In this document: one piece after another, positions 24,907 through 32,133 of the stretch | How positions within the stretch are numbered: the first letter of the stretch is position 1 | Layout: each line of letters opens with the position of its first letter | NCBI RefSeq assembly: GCF_001042985.1 | Contig: NZ_JYKY01000039.1 | Span: 1-32,133, forward strand | DNA: 32,133 bases | Reading direction: 5' to 3' | DNA from: Pseudomonas lundensis | GTDB lineage: Bacteria; Pseudomonadota; Gammaproteobacteria; Pseudomonadales; Pseudomonadaceae | Made by a program: the position numbers and the translations under genes | The notes under the pieces: model-generated | Told to the model about the DNA's origin: nothing | The model's input: the letters and a program-made list of their open reading frames with translations, nothing else | The model's database searches: none

Positions 24907-27390
24907 TCAGCGCTTATCCGAACCGTCGACTGCTCCCCCGCGCACATCCTCAAAAAACGGCTTGCCTTTGGGCACCCGGTCCGAGGCTTTGGGGATATTC
25001 GGGCCTTGGGCATCCTGACGTTCCACGTACCAATAGCAATGCGTGATCGCCCGGGTGATGCCGACGTAGGCCAGCCGTAGTACTTCATCTTTTTGTGCGC
25101 TGTCGTAGGGCTCCGGGTCGCCTTCATTGCCCAGGCCAGCCATGCGGTAGACCTGGTTCTTGTAGGGCGATGAGGTCAGGTGCTGACAGTCCCCGAGCAG
25201 AAATACAGCGTCTGCCTGTAAGCCTTTGGCACTGTGAAACGTGAGTTGTTTGAGCCGACGCAAGGCAGGTGGCAAGCTAGAATCCACATTAACAACGGCC
25301 TGTATTTCTTTTTCAATCAACGCCTTATCGCTACCTTTTCGAAACAGCATTAATACGCGATCGCCTGCGTTGTAATGCTCGGTCAGTTTTGCGACCAGCC
25401 CGGTATCGTCCCGATCCAGTACCTGAACCGGCACCAGCGGTTTGGGCTCGCCGCAGGCCTTGGCCCGTTTGCCCGGGATGGAAGGCGCGGCGCGTACGAT
25501 GTGTTCCGCCGCGTCAATGACATGCTGCTGGCTGCGGAAATTGTCGCTGAGCATCACCCGCGTGGTGGACGGCGAGACAAATTCTTTGTTGAACGCCATG
25601 AAGTATTTGGGTGAACTGCCCCGCCAGCCGTAGATCGATTGCCAGTCATCACCGACACACAGCAAGGAAGAGCGTTGCGCGCCTCGTCCCACGTGCATGG
25701 CCGGGCCTCGGCTGCGGATCTCGCGCAGGCTGGCGCGTAGCCACGAAACAATCTGGGGCGAGACATCTTGAAACTCGTCGATCATCAGGTGCGAGAGCGG
25801 GCGCAATTGCGCGTCGCTGAGCAGTTTGAAGTTCTGTGCGGTGTGCTCCCCGAACAGGGAAAACATGCGGTTGTAAGTCATGACGGGAGGCGTTTGCGCC
25901 AACAGATGGCTTTCGAGCGCGCGCCAGAACAGGCTCAGTGCCTCGAAGAAGAATCGGTCCGGGTCGTCGCTGGCGAAACGTAGGTCCCCTACCGCAGACC
26001 CGACGTCCAGTCCCAGGTTCTCGATAAAGCTGGCCGCGGCCACGAAACAGTCCAGCAGCGGCGCGGAGCTGAGCTCACCCTTGAGTTTGTAATCGAAGCC
26101 CGGCCCGGCACTCGCATCACCGGCCAGGGTGGTCAGAACACGCTTGGATTGCTCGTAAGACTCTAGCCATATCAATGGCTTATCACAAAAAGCTCGAAAC
26201 AGCGTGCGCTTGACCGCCCACTCCGCCCGCACACTTAATTTGGCGTTGGGCCTGCAGATCTGCGGGTTTTCGCGGGGGTCGAAGCCGAGCACCACCCACG
26301 CATCCAGTTGTTCAATGTAGCCGTGGCAATGAAAGGTCGAGCCGTTGATGTTCACTGTTACCCGGCTCGGCTCAATGCCTTGAATCGGCCAGGCACCGGC
26401 GGCAAACCACAAGTCTTCGAGGGTGTCGCACAACTCTTCGTCACGCTTGGCGGCCAATTCGGTCACGGCCATGCGTTTTTGCACGTCCGGGTGATCGTGT
26501 TCCAGCGCCTTGAGTTGCAAGGCATGTCGGCACAACACGCCGATCGCCTCGCGAAAACGCGGGGTGTCGCTGTATAGGCGGTGATAACAGGCATTCAGTT
26601 GCTGGCGTTGCGCATCGTTGATGCGCAAGTCAAACGGGTTGCTGTCGGCGTCATCGTCGCTAGCGCCCCGATGGCTGAGGGTTTCGAAGGCTTGCAGTTG
26701 CGCGTAACCCGGCAGGCTGCGCACCATCGGCAAAATCCGCGAGTGGAAGGTGCGCACCACTTCCCGGGCTTCCTTGAGGCTCAGCGTGTGCCCCCATAAA
26801 GCGAAGATTTCCTGCAGCTTGGCGATGAAATCCTTCCGCGACTCGCGGGTGAAGGTCACGACCGTCATCGAGCTCAACTCAAAACCGAGGTAGTGACTGA
26901 GCAGTAAGATCCGCAGCACCAGCGACGTCGACTTGCCCGCGCCGGCGCCCGCCACCACGGAGGTGGACGGCGTGTCGCTGAAGATCATCTTCCACTGTGC
27001 CGCGCTAGGCTGTGCCGTTGCCGGCAACAAAGCGGCGACATCCGCCTTGATCTGCTTTTTCAGTTCGGCGGTCAACGGCAGGCGCCAGTCATCGAACAGG
27101 TTGTCGTCAATGCCCGGCGCACGCAGCTCCTGTGAGCGGGTGTCATTGATAAACAGCACTTGACGGCCCTCTTCCAGCCCGTCCGCATGCCCCTCGTCAT
27201 AGCCGTAATCCACCCCCGCGCTGTGCCCGCTGCGAAAACCGTCCGCCTGCCCCTGCAACCAGGACGCAGCGTGTTGTGCGCGCAAGCGACTTAAACCGCT
27301 GCCAAACAGACGGGCTGCCAGACGCTTGAGCAAGGGCAGTTGAGTGACCGGGGATAGGGTTTCGGGCAAATCGTTTTTGTGTTGCGGCAC
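24907..27390 (-). CDS. UvrD/HelD-like superfamily 1 helicase
   Basis: The 827-residue protein starts at GTG 27390 with TGGAG five bases upstream. SF1A helicase motifs are visible in order: Q-motif Gln132 in PSAAQWKMIF, Walker A AGAGAGKST (147-155), Ia VVTFTRESRKDF (177-188), Walker B LMIDEFQDVS near 535, GDDWQSIYGWRGS near 580, LSDNFRSQQHVIDAA, and LRLAYVGITRA near 771. An insertion of some 340 residues between Ia and Walker B includes GYIEQLDAWVVLGFDP, as in helicase IV-like proteins. The N-terminus (50-76) has a Gly/Asp/Glu-rich stretch with HSAGVDYGYDEGHADGLEEG. It probably unwinds DNA in repair or recombination. It is convergent with the SufR-like gene (12 bases apart). Confidence 0.88.
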   Translation of the reverse strand: MPQHKNDLPETLSPVTQLPLLKRLAARLFGSGLSRLRAQHAASWLQGQADGFRSGHSAGVDYGYDEGHADGLEEGRQVLFINDTRSQELRAPGIDDNLFDDWRLPLTAELKKQIKADVAALLPATAQPSAAQWKMIFSDTPSTSVVAGAGAGKSTSLVLRILLLSHYLGFELSSMTVVTFTRESRKDFIAKLQEIFALWGHTLSLKEAREVVRTFHSRILPMVRSLPGYAQLQAFETLSHRGASDDDADSNPFDLRINDAQRQQLNACYHRLYSDTPRFREAIGVLCRHALQLKALEHDHPDVQKRMAVTELAAKRDEELCDTLEDLWFAAGAWPIQGIEPSRVTVNINGSTFHCHGYIEQLDAWVVLGFDPRENPQICRPNAKLSVRAEWAVKRTLFRAFCDKPLIWLESYEQSKRVLTTLAGDASAGPGFDYKLKGELSSAPLLDCFVAAASFIENLGLDVGSAVGDLRFASDDPDRFFFEALSLFWRALESHLLAQTPPVMTYNRMFSLFGEHTAQNFKLLSDAQLRPLSHLMIDEFQDVSPQIVSWLRASLREIRSRGPAMHVGRGAQRSSLLCVGDDWQSIYGWRGSSPKYFMAFNKEFVSPSTTRVMLSDNFRSQQHVIDAAEHIVRAAPSIPGKRAKACGEPKPLVPVQVLDRDDTGLVAKLTEHYNAGDRVLMLFRKGSDKALIEKEIQAVVNVDSSLPPALRRLKQLTFHSAKGLQADAVFLLGDCQHLTSSPYKNQVYRMAGLGNEGDPEPYDSAQKDEVLRLAYVGITRAITHCYWYVERQDAQGPNIPKASDRVPKGKPFFEDVRGGAVDGSDKR

Positions 27391-27528
27391 GCTGACTCCA
27401 GGGTGTGAGGCTGTCCGGGCGGATGGGCTATGGTCGCTCCATTGCGTCGGGAGTTCTAGTTATTGCTTTAACGTCATAGGTTTAGCAATGGATGTAGAAC
27501 CTGATGGTTAACAACATATCGTCTGAAA

Positions 27529-27550
27529 GATCGATTTAATCGATCGTTTT
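27529..27550 (+). terminator. AT-rich palindrome followed by T-tract
   Basis: GATCGATT-T-AATCGATC (27529-27545) is a perfect 8+1+8 inverted repeat (practically a 6-bp stem with TTTAA loop), followed on the plus strand by GTTTT and a second T-run downstream. The stretch 27391-27657 between the helicase start and the pirin start holds no protein gene that I can support. The structure could end a short plus-strand transcript or be a protein-binding site. Confidence 0.35.
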
Positions 27551-27657
27551 TAAGCGTTTTTTAACCTTTTTATAGATGATTGCCACGCGCACACTGACGC
27601 CATTCTCATTCGGGTCACTGTTCATTGCACCCGACTGACCAGAACAGGAGATGCATC

Positions 27658-28353
27658 ATGCTTGAACTCAGACCCTTCAACACCTTGGGCGGCGCCCATC
27701 ACGGTTGGTTGGATGCCCATCACCACTTTTCGTTCGCCGAGTACTACGACCCGCAGCGCATGGGCTGGGGCAATCTGCGGGTGTGGAATGACGACATCAT
27801 CGCGCCCGGCACCGGCTTCCCGAAGCACCCCCATCGCGACATGGAAATCATCACTTACGTGCGTGAAGGGGCTATTAGCCACGAAGACAACTTGGGCAAT
27901 AAAGGCCGTACTGAAGCGGGCGACGTGCAGGTGATGAGTGCTGGCACCGGCATTGCCCGCAGCGAATACAACCTGGAATCCACGGCAACGAAGATTTTCC
28001 AGATCTGGATTTTGCCGAATCAGGCCGGGGATCCGCCTTCTTGGGGCGCCAAGCCGTTTCCGAAGGGCCAACGCGAAGGCTTTGTGACGCTGGCCAGCGG
28101 TAAGGAGGAAGATCACGGCAGTTTGCGCATCCGCGCCGACGCCCGGGTGATGGCGGCCACGCTGAAAACCGGTGAAACCGCCGATTATCGGCTGAGTGAG
28201 GGACGCCGCGCTTATCTGGTGCCCGCCAGCGGAGCGATCGAGGTCAACGGGGTGCGCGCCAACGCGCGGGATGGCGTGGCGATTGTCGATGAACAGGTGC
28301 TGCGGGTAACGGCGCTGCAAGACAGCGAAATCGTGCTGGTAGAGGTCGCCTGA
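27658..28353 (+). CDS. Pirin-family cupin protein (YhhW-like)
   Basis: The 231-residue protein is close by eye to E. coli YhhW, a quercetin 2,3-dioxygenase-like pirin. The start at 27658 has AGGAG about seven bases upstream; the ATG at 27625 is less likely. The first cupin has HPHRDMEIITYVREG with metal ligands His57 and His59, HEDNLGN, and then MSAGTGIARSEYN. In YhhW and most relatives this last block reads GTGIRHSEYN, giving His101 and Glu103; here residue 101 is Arg (codon CGC), although Glu103 is kept. One of the four expected metal ligands is thus missing. The cellular role of bacterial pirins is poorly defined. It is monocistronic and ends at a strong bidirectional hairpin. Confidence 0.88.
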   Translation: MLELRPFNTLGGAHHGWLDAHHHFSFAEYYDPQRMGWGNLRVWNDDIIAPGTGFPKHPHRDMEIITYVREGAISHEDNLGNKGRTEAGDVQVMSAGTGIARSEYNLESTATKIFQIWILPNQAGDPPSWGAKPFPKGQREGFVTLASGKEEDHGSLRIRADARVMAATLKTGETADYRLSEGRRAYLVPASGAIEVNGVRANARDGVAIVDEQVLRVTALQDSEIVLVEVA

Positions 28354-28363
28354 AGGCCGTCAG

Positions 28364-28401
28364 CAAAAGGCCGGATTTACGTGAGTAAATTCAGCCTTTT
28401 G
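28364..28401. terminator. Bidirectional terminator after the pirin gene
   Basis: A 17-bp stem (28364-28380 with 28385-28401), with one G-T pair and one mismatch, closes a GTGA loop. The outer arms CAAAAGGC and GCCTTTTG give a T-run on both strands. It separates the pirin gene from the convergent small membrane-protein gene. Confidence 0.8.
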
Positions 28402-28415
28402 GTCTGCGCGGTGCA

Positions 28416-28952
28416 TCACGACAAGGGGTTGTCGATCTGGATATACAGCGAGAATGCCCCCAGTACCATCCAGAAAATGGCAAACAACCACGGGGAACGC
28501 ACTGAAAACATCAGCGATTTTTTGTACCCCTTGTGGGTGGACTCCATCTCGCAGAACAACGGCGACTCGTCGTACGCCATGCCCATTTGAGGTTCGCTGC
28601 TCAGCAACTCACTTTGCTTGAAGTGCCAGTGGTCAATGATGTCGTACGCCGCACGAATGCCTGGCCAGGCATTCAATGAAATCATCAGCCCCAGCACGGC
28701 CAGCATCGGCGGCACGGTCAGGGTGAAAAACTTGCCCCACTCCGGGTTCAGATTGGCCATGCACGAGGCGAAGGCAATCACCAAAAACGACTGGGCCGCC
28801 AGGTAGGCGTCAGTGCGGTGGGACAGAATGCTGGTCTCGTACTGAATTTCGCGCCGGTAGAAGTCCAGGCGGTCCTTGGGTGATCCGAACATTTTTGCAT
28901 CATGTTCGGAATGCACCTGTTCAGGGCTTTCGGGGGTAATGATCTGGGTCAT
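28416..28952 (-). CDS. Small membrane protein of unknown function
   Basis: The 178-residue protein is not recognised. The N-terminal 45 residues are charged (SPKDRLDFYRREIQYETSIL), followed by two close membrane segments (about 52-70 AAQSFLVIAFASCMA and 78-98 LTVPPMLAVLGLMISLNAW), a soluble loop with HWHFKQSELLSSEPQ, and a third membrane segment near the C-terminus (SPWLFAIFWMVLGAFSLYI). The ATG at 28952 has GTGAG about eight bases upstream; a GTG four codons earlier is possible. A perfect palindrome TCACA-G-TGTGA (28961-28971) lies directly upstream and overlaps that GTG. Neighbours do not suggest a function. Confidence 0.6.
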   Translation of the reverse strand: MTQIITPESPEQVHSEHDAKMFGSPKDRLDFYRREIQYETSILSHRTDAYLAAQSFLVIAFASCMANLNPEWGKFFTLTVPPMLAVLGLMISLNAWPGIRAAYDIIDHWHFKQSELLSSEPQMGMAYDESPLFCEMESTHKGYKKSLMFSVRSPWLFAIFWMVLGAFSLYIQIDNPLS

Positions 28953-29008
28953 CCAAAGGCTCACAGTGTGACTCGATGAAGCTTGGATGCCCCCGTTCGC
29001 GACAAAGT

Positions 29009-30192
29009 TCAGCGCGTTGCAAGACGTTCGGTGGTGGCCCTGCGACGTTGGATCAAATAACCAAGTACAGCCACGGGTGCCGAAGCCAGCATGACGTCCA
29101 CCGTGATCTCCAGCGGATGCGAGATATAAGCCGACACCACCAGGCTACCGAGAAAGCACAGGCCCAACTGCAGCGTGTTTTGCAAGGCCGCGGCTTTGCC
29201 GGAATTCTCTGAAAACGGCAGCAGCGCGTGGGCGACCACGATCGGATAACTCGCGCCGTTCACCAGTGCCATCAGGCAAAACGGAATCAGCAACGTGGTC
29301 AGCGTCGGCTCGGTTTGTGTCGCCACTGCATACAGACCCACCATGCTGATGCAGTACGCCAGCAGCAACCAGGGCAGTAATGTGTGACCTTTGATGTGCT
29401 GCAACGCACTGCGACAGCTGTAACCGCCGATCAAAAACGCCAGCGTCGGAAAGGCGTAGCTCAAGCCGATGTCATTCGGGCTGTACCCCATGTCGCCCAA
29501 TATGAAGGGCGAGGCCGTCAGCCAGGCAAAGAAACTCGCCGAGCACGCGGCAAAGATCATGACGTTGCCACTGAACGTCGCCGAACGCAGCAGTTGCCAA
29601 TAACTCACGCATGCCACGTGCTGTTGAATGCGCGGCCGCGCTTTTTCTTTAAGCAACAGCGTGGGCAGCAACAGCAACATGGCAATGCCAAACAGCACCG
29701 TGAAGATGGCTTGCCACCCCAGATGATTGAGCACCACCGCGCCCAGCAACGGCGCCAAGGCGGGAGACAGGCCCATCAACGGCATGATGCCGGCGAATAC
29801 GCGATTGGCTTTGTCTGCCGGGTAACGCGGTCGATCACCAAGGCTTGCCAGGTCACGGCCGCGGCGCAAATGCCGATGGCTTGAATGAAGCGCAGGCTTA
29901 ATAGCCACAGTGCGCTGTCGACCCACAGCATGCCCAGGCACCCCAGGGCAAACATCGACAGCCCGGCCAGCAGCACCGGCTTTCGGCCCAGGCGGTCCGA
30001 CAAAGGCCCCCACAGCAATTGACCCACCGCAAAACCGGCGAGAAAGATACTCAAGCTGGCGCCCACAGCGCCTGCCGACAACTGCAAGTCTGTGCGCAAT
30101 GTGCCGAATGCCGGCAGGTACATGTCCATGGCCAGATAACCCAGCATGCTGAGCCCGGCCAGATACAGCGTGAATCCAAACGAGTTTTTCAT
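29009..30192 (-). pseudogene. punC: punC-like purine exporter gene (Bcr/CflA MFS) with frameshift
   Basis: Two overlapping minus-strand frames together give a full MFS protein very like E. coli PunC (YdhC). The first, from ATG 30192 (AGG about six bases upstream), reads GYLAMDMYLPAFG, LAGFAVGQLLWGPLSDRLGRKPVL and ends correctly at VTWQALVIDR. The second resumes at YPADKANRVFAGIMPLMGL and runs through ACSASFFAWLTASPFILGDMGYSP to the end. The homologue reads on from -D-x-YP-, so two extra bases (29825-29826), or the loss of one, break the frame within 29822-29829. The total length of 1184 bases is two more than 394 codons. As read, the product stops after helix 4 or so and would be non-functional. 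It is divergent from punR. A sequencing error cannot be excluded. Confidence 0.85.
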
Positions 30193-30214
30193 GTGCACCT
30201 AAAGCTTCCCATCA

Positions 30215-30225
30215 AACAATTTGTT
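30215..30225. promoter_or_regulatory. Possible PunR site near the punC start
   Basis: AACA-ATT-TGTT is a short perfect dyad 22 bases upstream of the punC start. LysR-type regulators bind such interrupted dyads in divergent promoters. The assignment is by position only. Confidence 0.3.
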
Positions 30226-30287
30226 GACTGGCGCGCATTATCCGGCTGAGCATTGGCTTGTGAAGCGATAATATTTTCTGTGTGACA

Positions 30288-30300
30288 TCAATTAATTTGA
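30288..30300. promoter_or_regulatory. Possible PunR site near the punR start
   Basis: TCAA-TTAAT-TTGA is a perfect 4+5+4 dyad 10 bases upstream of the punR GTG, overlapping the likely leader. It could mediate autoregulation. A -10-like TAATAT lies at 30269-30274. Confidence 0.3.
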
Positions 30301-30310
30301 AGGCAGCATT

Positions 30311-31234
30311 GTGTGGTCTGAATACTCTCTGGATGTCATCGATGCCGTGGCCCGCCATGGCAGCTTCAGCGGCGCGGCTCAAGAACTGCATCGCGTACCT
30401 TCGGCCGTGAGCTATACCGTGCGCCAACTGGAAATGTGGCTGGCCGTGCCGTTATTCGTGCGTCGCCATCGCGATGTGGAGCTGACTGCCGCCGGGCAGC
30501 TGTTTGTCAAAGAAGCCCGCGATGTGATGAAAAAAATGCTCGGCACCCGGCGTCTGTGCCAGCAGGTGGCCAATGGTTGGAGCGGCCAGTTGCGGGTGGC
30601 GGTGGACTGCATCACCAAACAGCCGCGTTGCCAGCAAATGGTCATTGACTTTTACCGGCACTTTCCCGACGTCGAATTGATCGTCCACTACGAGGTGTAC
30701 AACGGTGTGTGGGACGCACTGGTGGACGCCCGTACCGACATGGTCATCGGTGCCACGCGCGCCATACCGGTGGCGGGCAGTTTTGCGTTCCGGGACATGG
30801 GGTTTCTGCACTGGCTATGCGTGGCAAGCCCGGATCACCCGCTGACGGCGTTCGAAGGGTTACTCAGTGATGAGCAGCTACGGCCTTATCCGTCCCTGTG
30901 CATGGACGATACCTCGCGCAGCTTGCCGAAACGGGACACTTGGACGCTCGACAACCAGCGGCGAATGATGGTGCCCGACTGGTCATCGGCCCTGGCCTGC
31001 TTGAGTGAGGGCCTGTGTGTCGGCATGGTGCCCGCCCATCTGGCGCGCCCGCTCATCGAGCAAGGCCGGCTGGTGGCCTTGCACTTGCAGCGGCCCTTCC
31101 CGGCCAGTCCGTCCTGTATTGCCTGGGTCCAGAACAATCACTCGCCCGCCATGAGCTGGCTACTGGAGTATCTGGGGGATACAGACACGCTGAGTCAGGA
31201 ATGGCTCAATGACCCGGATGAACAGGATCACTGA
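30311..31234 (+). CDS. punR: LysR-type regulator PunR (YdhB-like)
   Basis: The 307-residue protein starts at GTG 30311 with GAAGG about eight bases upstream. It is very like E. coli PunR over its whole length: MWSEYSLDVIDAVARHGSFS, then AAQELHRVPSAVSYTVRQLE as the helix-turn-helix (about 20-40), RRHRDVELTAAG, FRDMGFLHWLCVASPDHPL, DTSRSLPKR and SPAMSWLLEYLGDTDTL in the effector domain. In E. coli PunR activates the divergent punC for purine nucleoside export. Here the regulator is intact while its divergent target is frameshifted. The last seven bases overlap the end of the convergent lysE-family gene. Confidence 0.92.
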   Translation: MWSEYSLDVIDAVARHGSFSGAAQELHRVPSAVSYTVRQLEMWLAVPLFVRRHRDVELTAAGQLFVKEARDVMKKMLGTRRLCQQVANGWSGQLRVAVDCITKQPRCQQMVIDFYRHFPDVELIVHYEVYNGVWDALVDARTDMVIGATRAIPVAGSFAFRDMGFLHWLCVASPDHPLTAFEGLLSDEQLRPYPSLCMDDTSRSLPKRDTWTLDNQRRMMVPDWSSALACLSEGLCVGMVPAHLARPLIEQGRLVALHLQRPFPASPSCIAWVQNNHSPAMSWLLEYLGDTDTLSQEWLNDPDEQDH

Positions 31235-31836
31235 TCGAAGAGAATCGGGTACAGCGACACCACCAGTAAAAGCGCCATTGTCACGTTAAACACCAGCAAC
31301 CACTTTGGTTGAGTCAATACGTTGCGTAATGCGCTGCCACAACCGGCCCAGAGGCAGACGCTCGGCAAGTTGATGAGCGCGAACACCAGCGCAATCACGC
31401 ACACATTGGTGAGGTAGCCCTGAGACGGGGTGTACGTGGTGATTGCGCCTACGGCCATCACCCAGGCTTTGGGGTTGACCCACTGAAAGGCGGCGGCTCC
31501 CCAAAAGCCTAATGGCTGACGGTGATCGTTGTCTGCGGTGGACAATGGCCCCGACGTGGCGACTTTCCAGGCCAAGTACAGCAAGTAGGCAGCGCCGAGG
31601 TAACGCAAGACCGTGTAGGCCATGGGCACCGCCTTGAAGACGCCCCCCAGCCCGAGCCCCACGGCCAGAACCAAAACCATGAAACCGGCACTGATCCCCA
31701 GTGCATGGGGAATGGTGCGGCGAAAGCCGAAGTTGACCCCTGAGGCCAACAGCATGGTGTTATTGGGGCCGGGGGTGATGGACGACACAAAAGCAAACAA
31801 CATGAAAGCAGAGATCAATTCGGGGGAAAGCGGCAT
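31228..31836 (-). CDS. LysE/RhtB-family amino-acid exporter
   Basis: The 202-residue membrane protein has the family length and about six hydrophobic segments. The signature SSITPGPNNTMLLASGVNFG near 19-38 is the LysE/RhtB hallmark, and AAFQWVNPKAWVMAVGAITT in the middle is the second conserved block. Relatives export amino acids such as threonine, homoserine or lysine; the substrate is not readable here. The ATG at 31836 has only a weak GGA about nine bases upstream. The stop overlaps the convergent punR by seven bases, leaving no room for a terminator between them. Confidence 0.9.
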   Translation of the reverse strand: MPLSPELISAFMLFAFVSSITPGPNNTMLLASGVNFGFRRTIPHALGISAGFMVLVLAVGLGLGGVFKAVPMAYTVLRYLGAAYLLYLAWKVATSGPLSTADNDHRQPLGFWGAAAFQWVNPKAWVMAVGAITTYTPSQGYLTNVCVIALVFALINLPSVCLWAGCGSALRNVLTQPKWLLVFNVTMALLLVVSLYPILFDQ

Positions 31837-32006
31837 AACGACATCCGGCTGGCAAGGGTTGATGATCTACACCCTAACGGATTGCCTGCTGCGCCTTGCG
31901 CTACAGCTGAGCTGTATTTCAACCGAACACTTTGCGGGCCTTTACTGTTTTGAATACATGAATTTCACATGGCATTCACATTCAGGGGGCTAGATTGAAC
32001 TCACTC

Positions 32007-32133
32007 TGTAGTGGTCAACTCATTCCGGACACGGTTTTGAGTTTTTCTTCAGCTTTGGCCGGAGCCAGTCCATTGTTGAATTGATGGGGCCGGAGCCAGT
32101 TGTAGTGGCCCATCAGGTACTGGCTAATATCTC
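32007..32133 (-). mobile_element. End of an IS3-family insertion sequence, cut by the window
   Basis: The element end appears to begin at TGTAGTGGTCAACTC (32007), with the 5'-TG typical of IS3-family ends, and extends past the window. The transposase stop lies eight bases inside it. The stretch 31837-32006 before it holds no gene that I can support. The exact boundary needs the other end of the element. Confidence 0.6.
32015..32133 (-). CDS. IS3-family transposase OrfB, C-terminal fragment
   Basis: The minus strand reads DISQYLMGHYNWLRPHQFNN, then GLAPAKAEEKLKTVSG and a stop at 32015. The Y-N-W-x-R-P-H-Q block followed by GLxPAxAEEKL is the usual C-terminus of the IS3-family integrase-type transposase, after the DDE catalytic core. 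The gene continues beyond the window edge, so its state is unknown. Confidence 0.8.
   Translation of the reverse strand, partial: DISQYLMGHYNWLRPHQFNNGLAPAKAEEKLKTVSGMS

Noticed and set aside
27622..28320. 232-codon open frame opposite the pirin gene
   Set aside because: The plus strand encodes a clear pirin with a good ribosome binding site; the opposite frame has no family features.
1..32133. CRISPR arrays, tRNA and rRNA genes
   Set aside because: No regularly spaced repeats, cloverleaf-like sequences or rRNA stretches were noticed on either strand.

Overview
The window reads as chromosomal DNA of a gamma-proteobacterium, most probably a Pseudomonas of the P. fluorescens/P. fragi type. 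This rests on gene content recognised by eye: an OprD-family porin, a bacterial type IB topoisomerase, a PunR/PunC-like pair and a Tc (toxin complex) insecticidal locus. No database search was possible. No rRNA, tRNA or CRISPR array was seen.

Region 1 (1-15344) is a Tc toxin locus. A TcA-type gene lacking its N-terminal half (tcaB-like) overlaps a TcB gene (tcaC-like) by an ATGA stop-start. Facing them on the minus strand are two TccC-like Rhs genes with related cores but different C-terminal payloads. In characterised Tc toxins TcA forms the receptor-binding translocation channel, and TcB with the TccC core forms a hollow shell holding the cleaved TccC C-terminus. The locus therefore appears to encode one injector and two alternative cargoes. 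Bases 101-150 keep TcA-like residues in two different frames, so the TcA gene may have been separated from its 5' part by a small indel.

Region 2 (15564-19886) is ordinary chromosome: a small RcnB-like periplasmic protein, DNA topoisomerase IB, a divergently read acyltransferase-like (DUF1624/HGSNAT-type) membrane protein, and an OprD-family porin. Region 3 (19954-21080) is a copper-delivery pair, a Sco lipoprotein followed by a PCu(A)C chaperone. Region 4 (21290-24894) is an MFS exporter and an uncharacterised protein with a DHH-like motif, apparently one operon, divergent from a SufR-like cysteine-containing regulator; a dyad lies between them. Region 5 (24907-28952) holds a UvrD/HelD-like helicase, a pirin with a probable lost metal ligand, and a small membrane protein. 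Region 6 (29009-31836) is a punC-like purine exporter gene carrying a frameshift, its divergent regulator punR, and a LysE-family exporter. The window ends inside an IS3-family insertion sequence (from about 32007).

Strong hairpins lie at three convergent gene junctions (9324-9357, 19916-19947, 28364-28401). The least explained content is the pair of TccC payload domains, the broken TcA start, and the 21290-24894 cluster.
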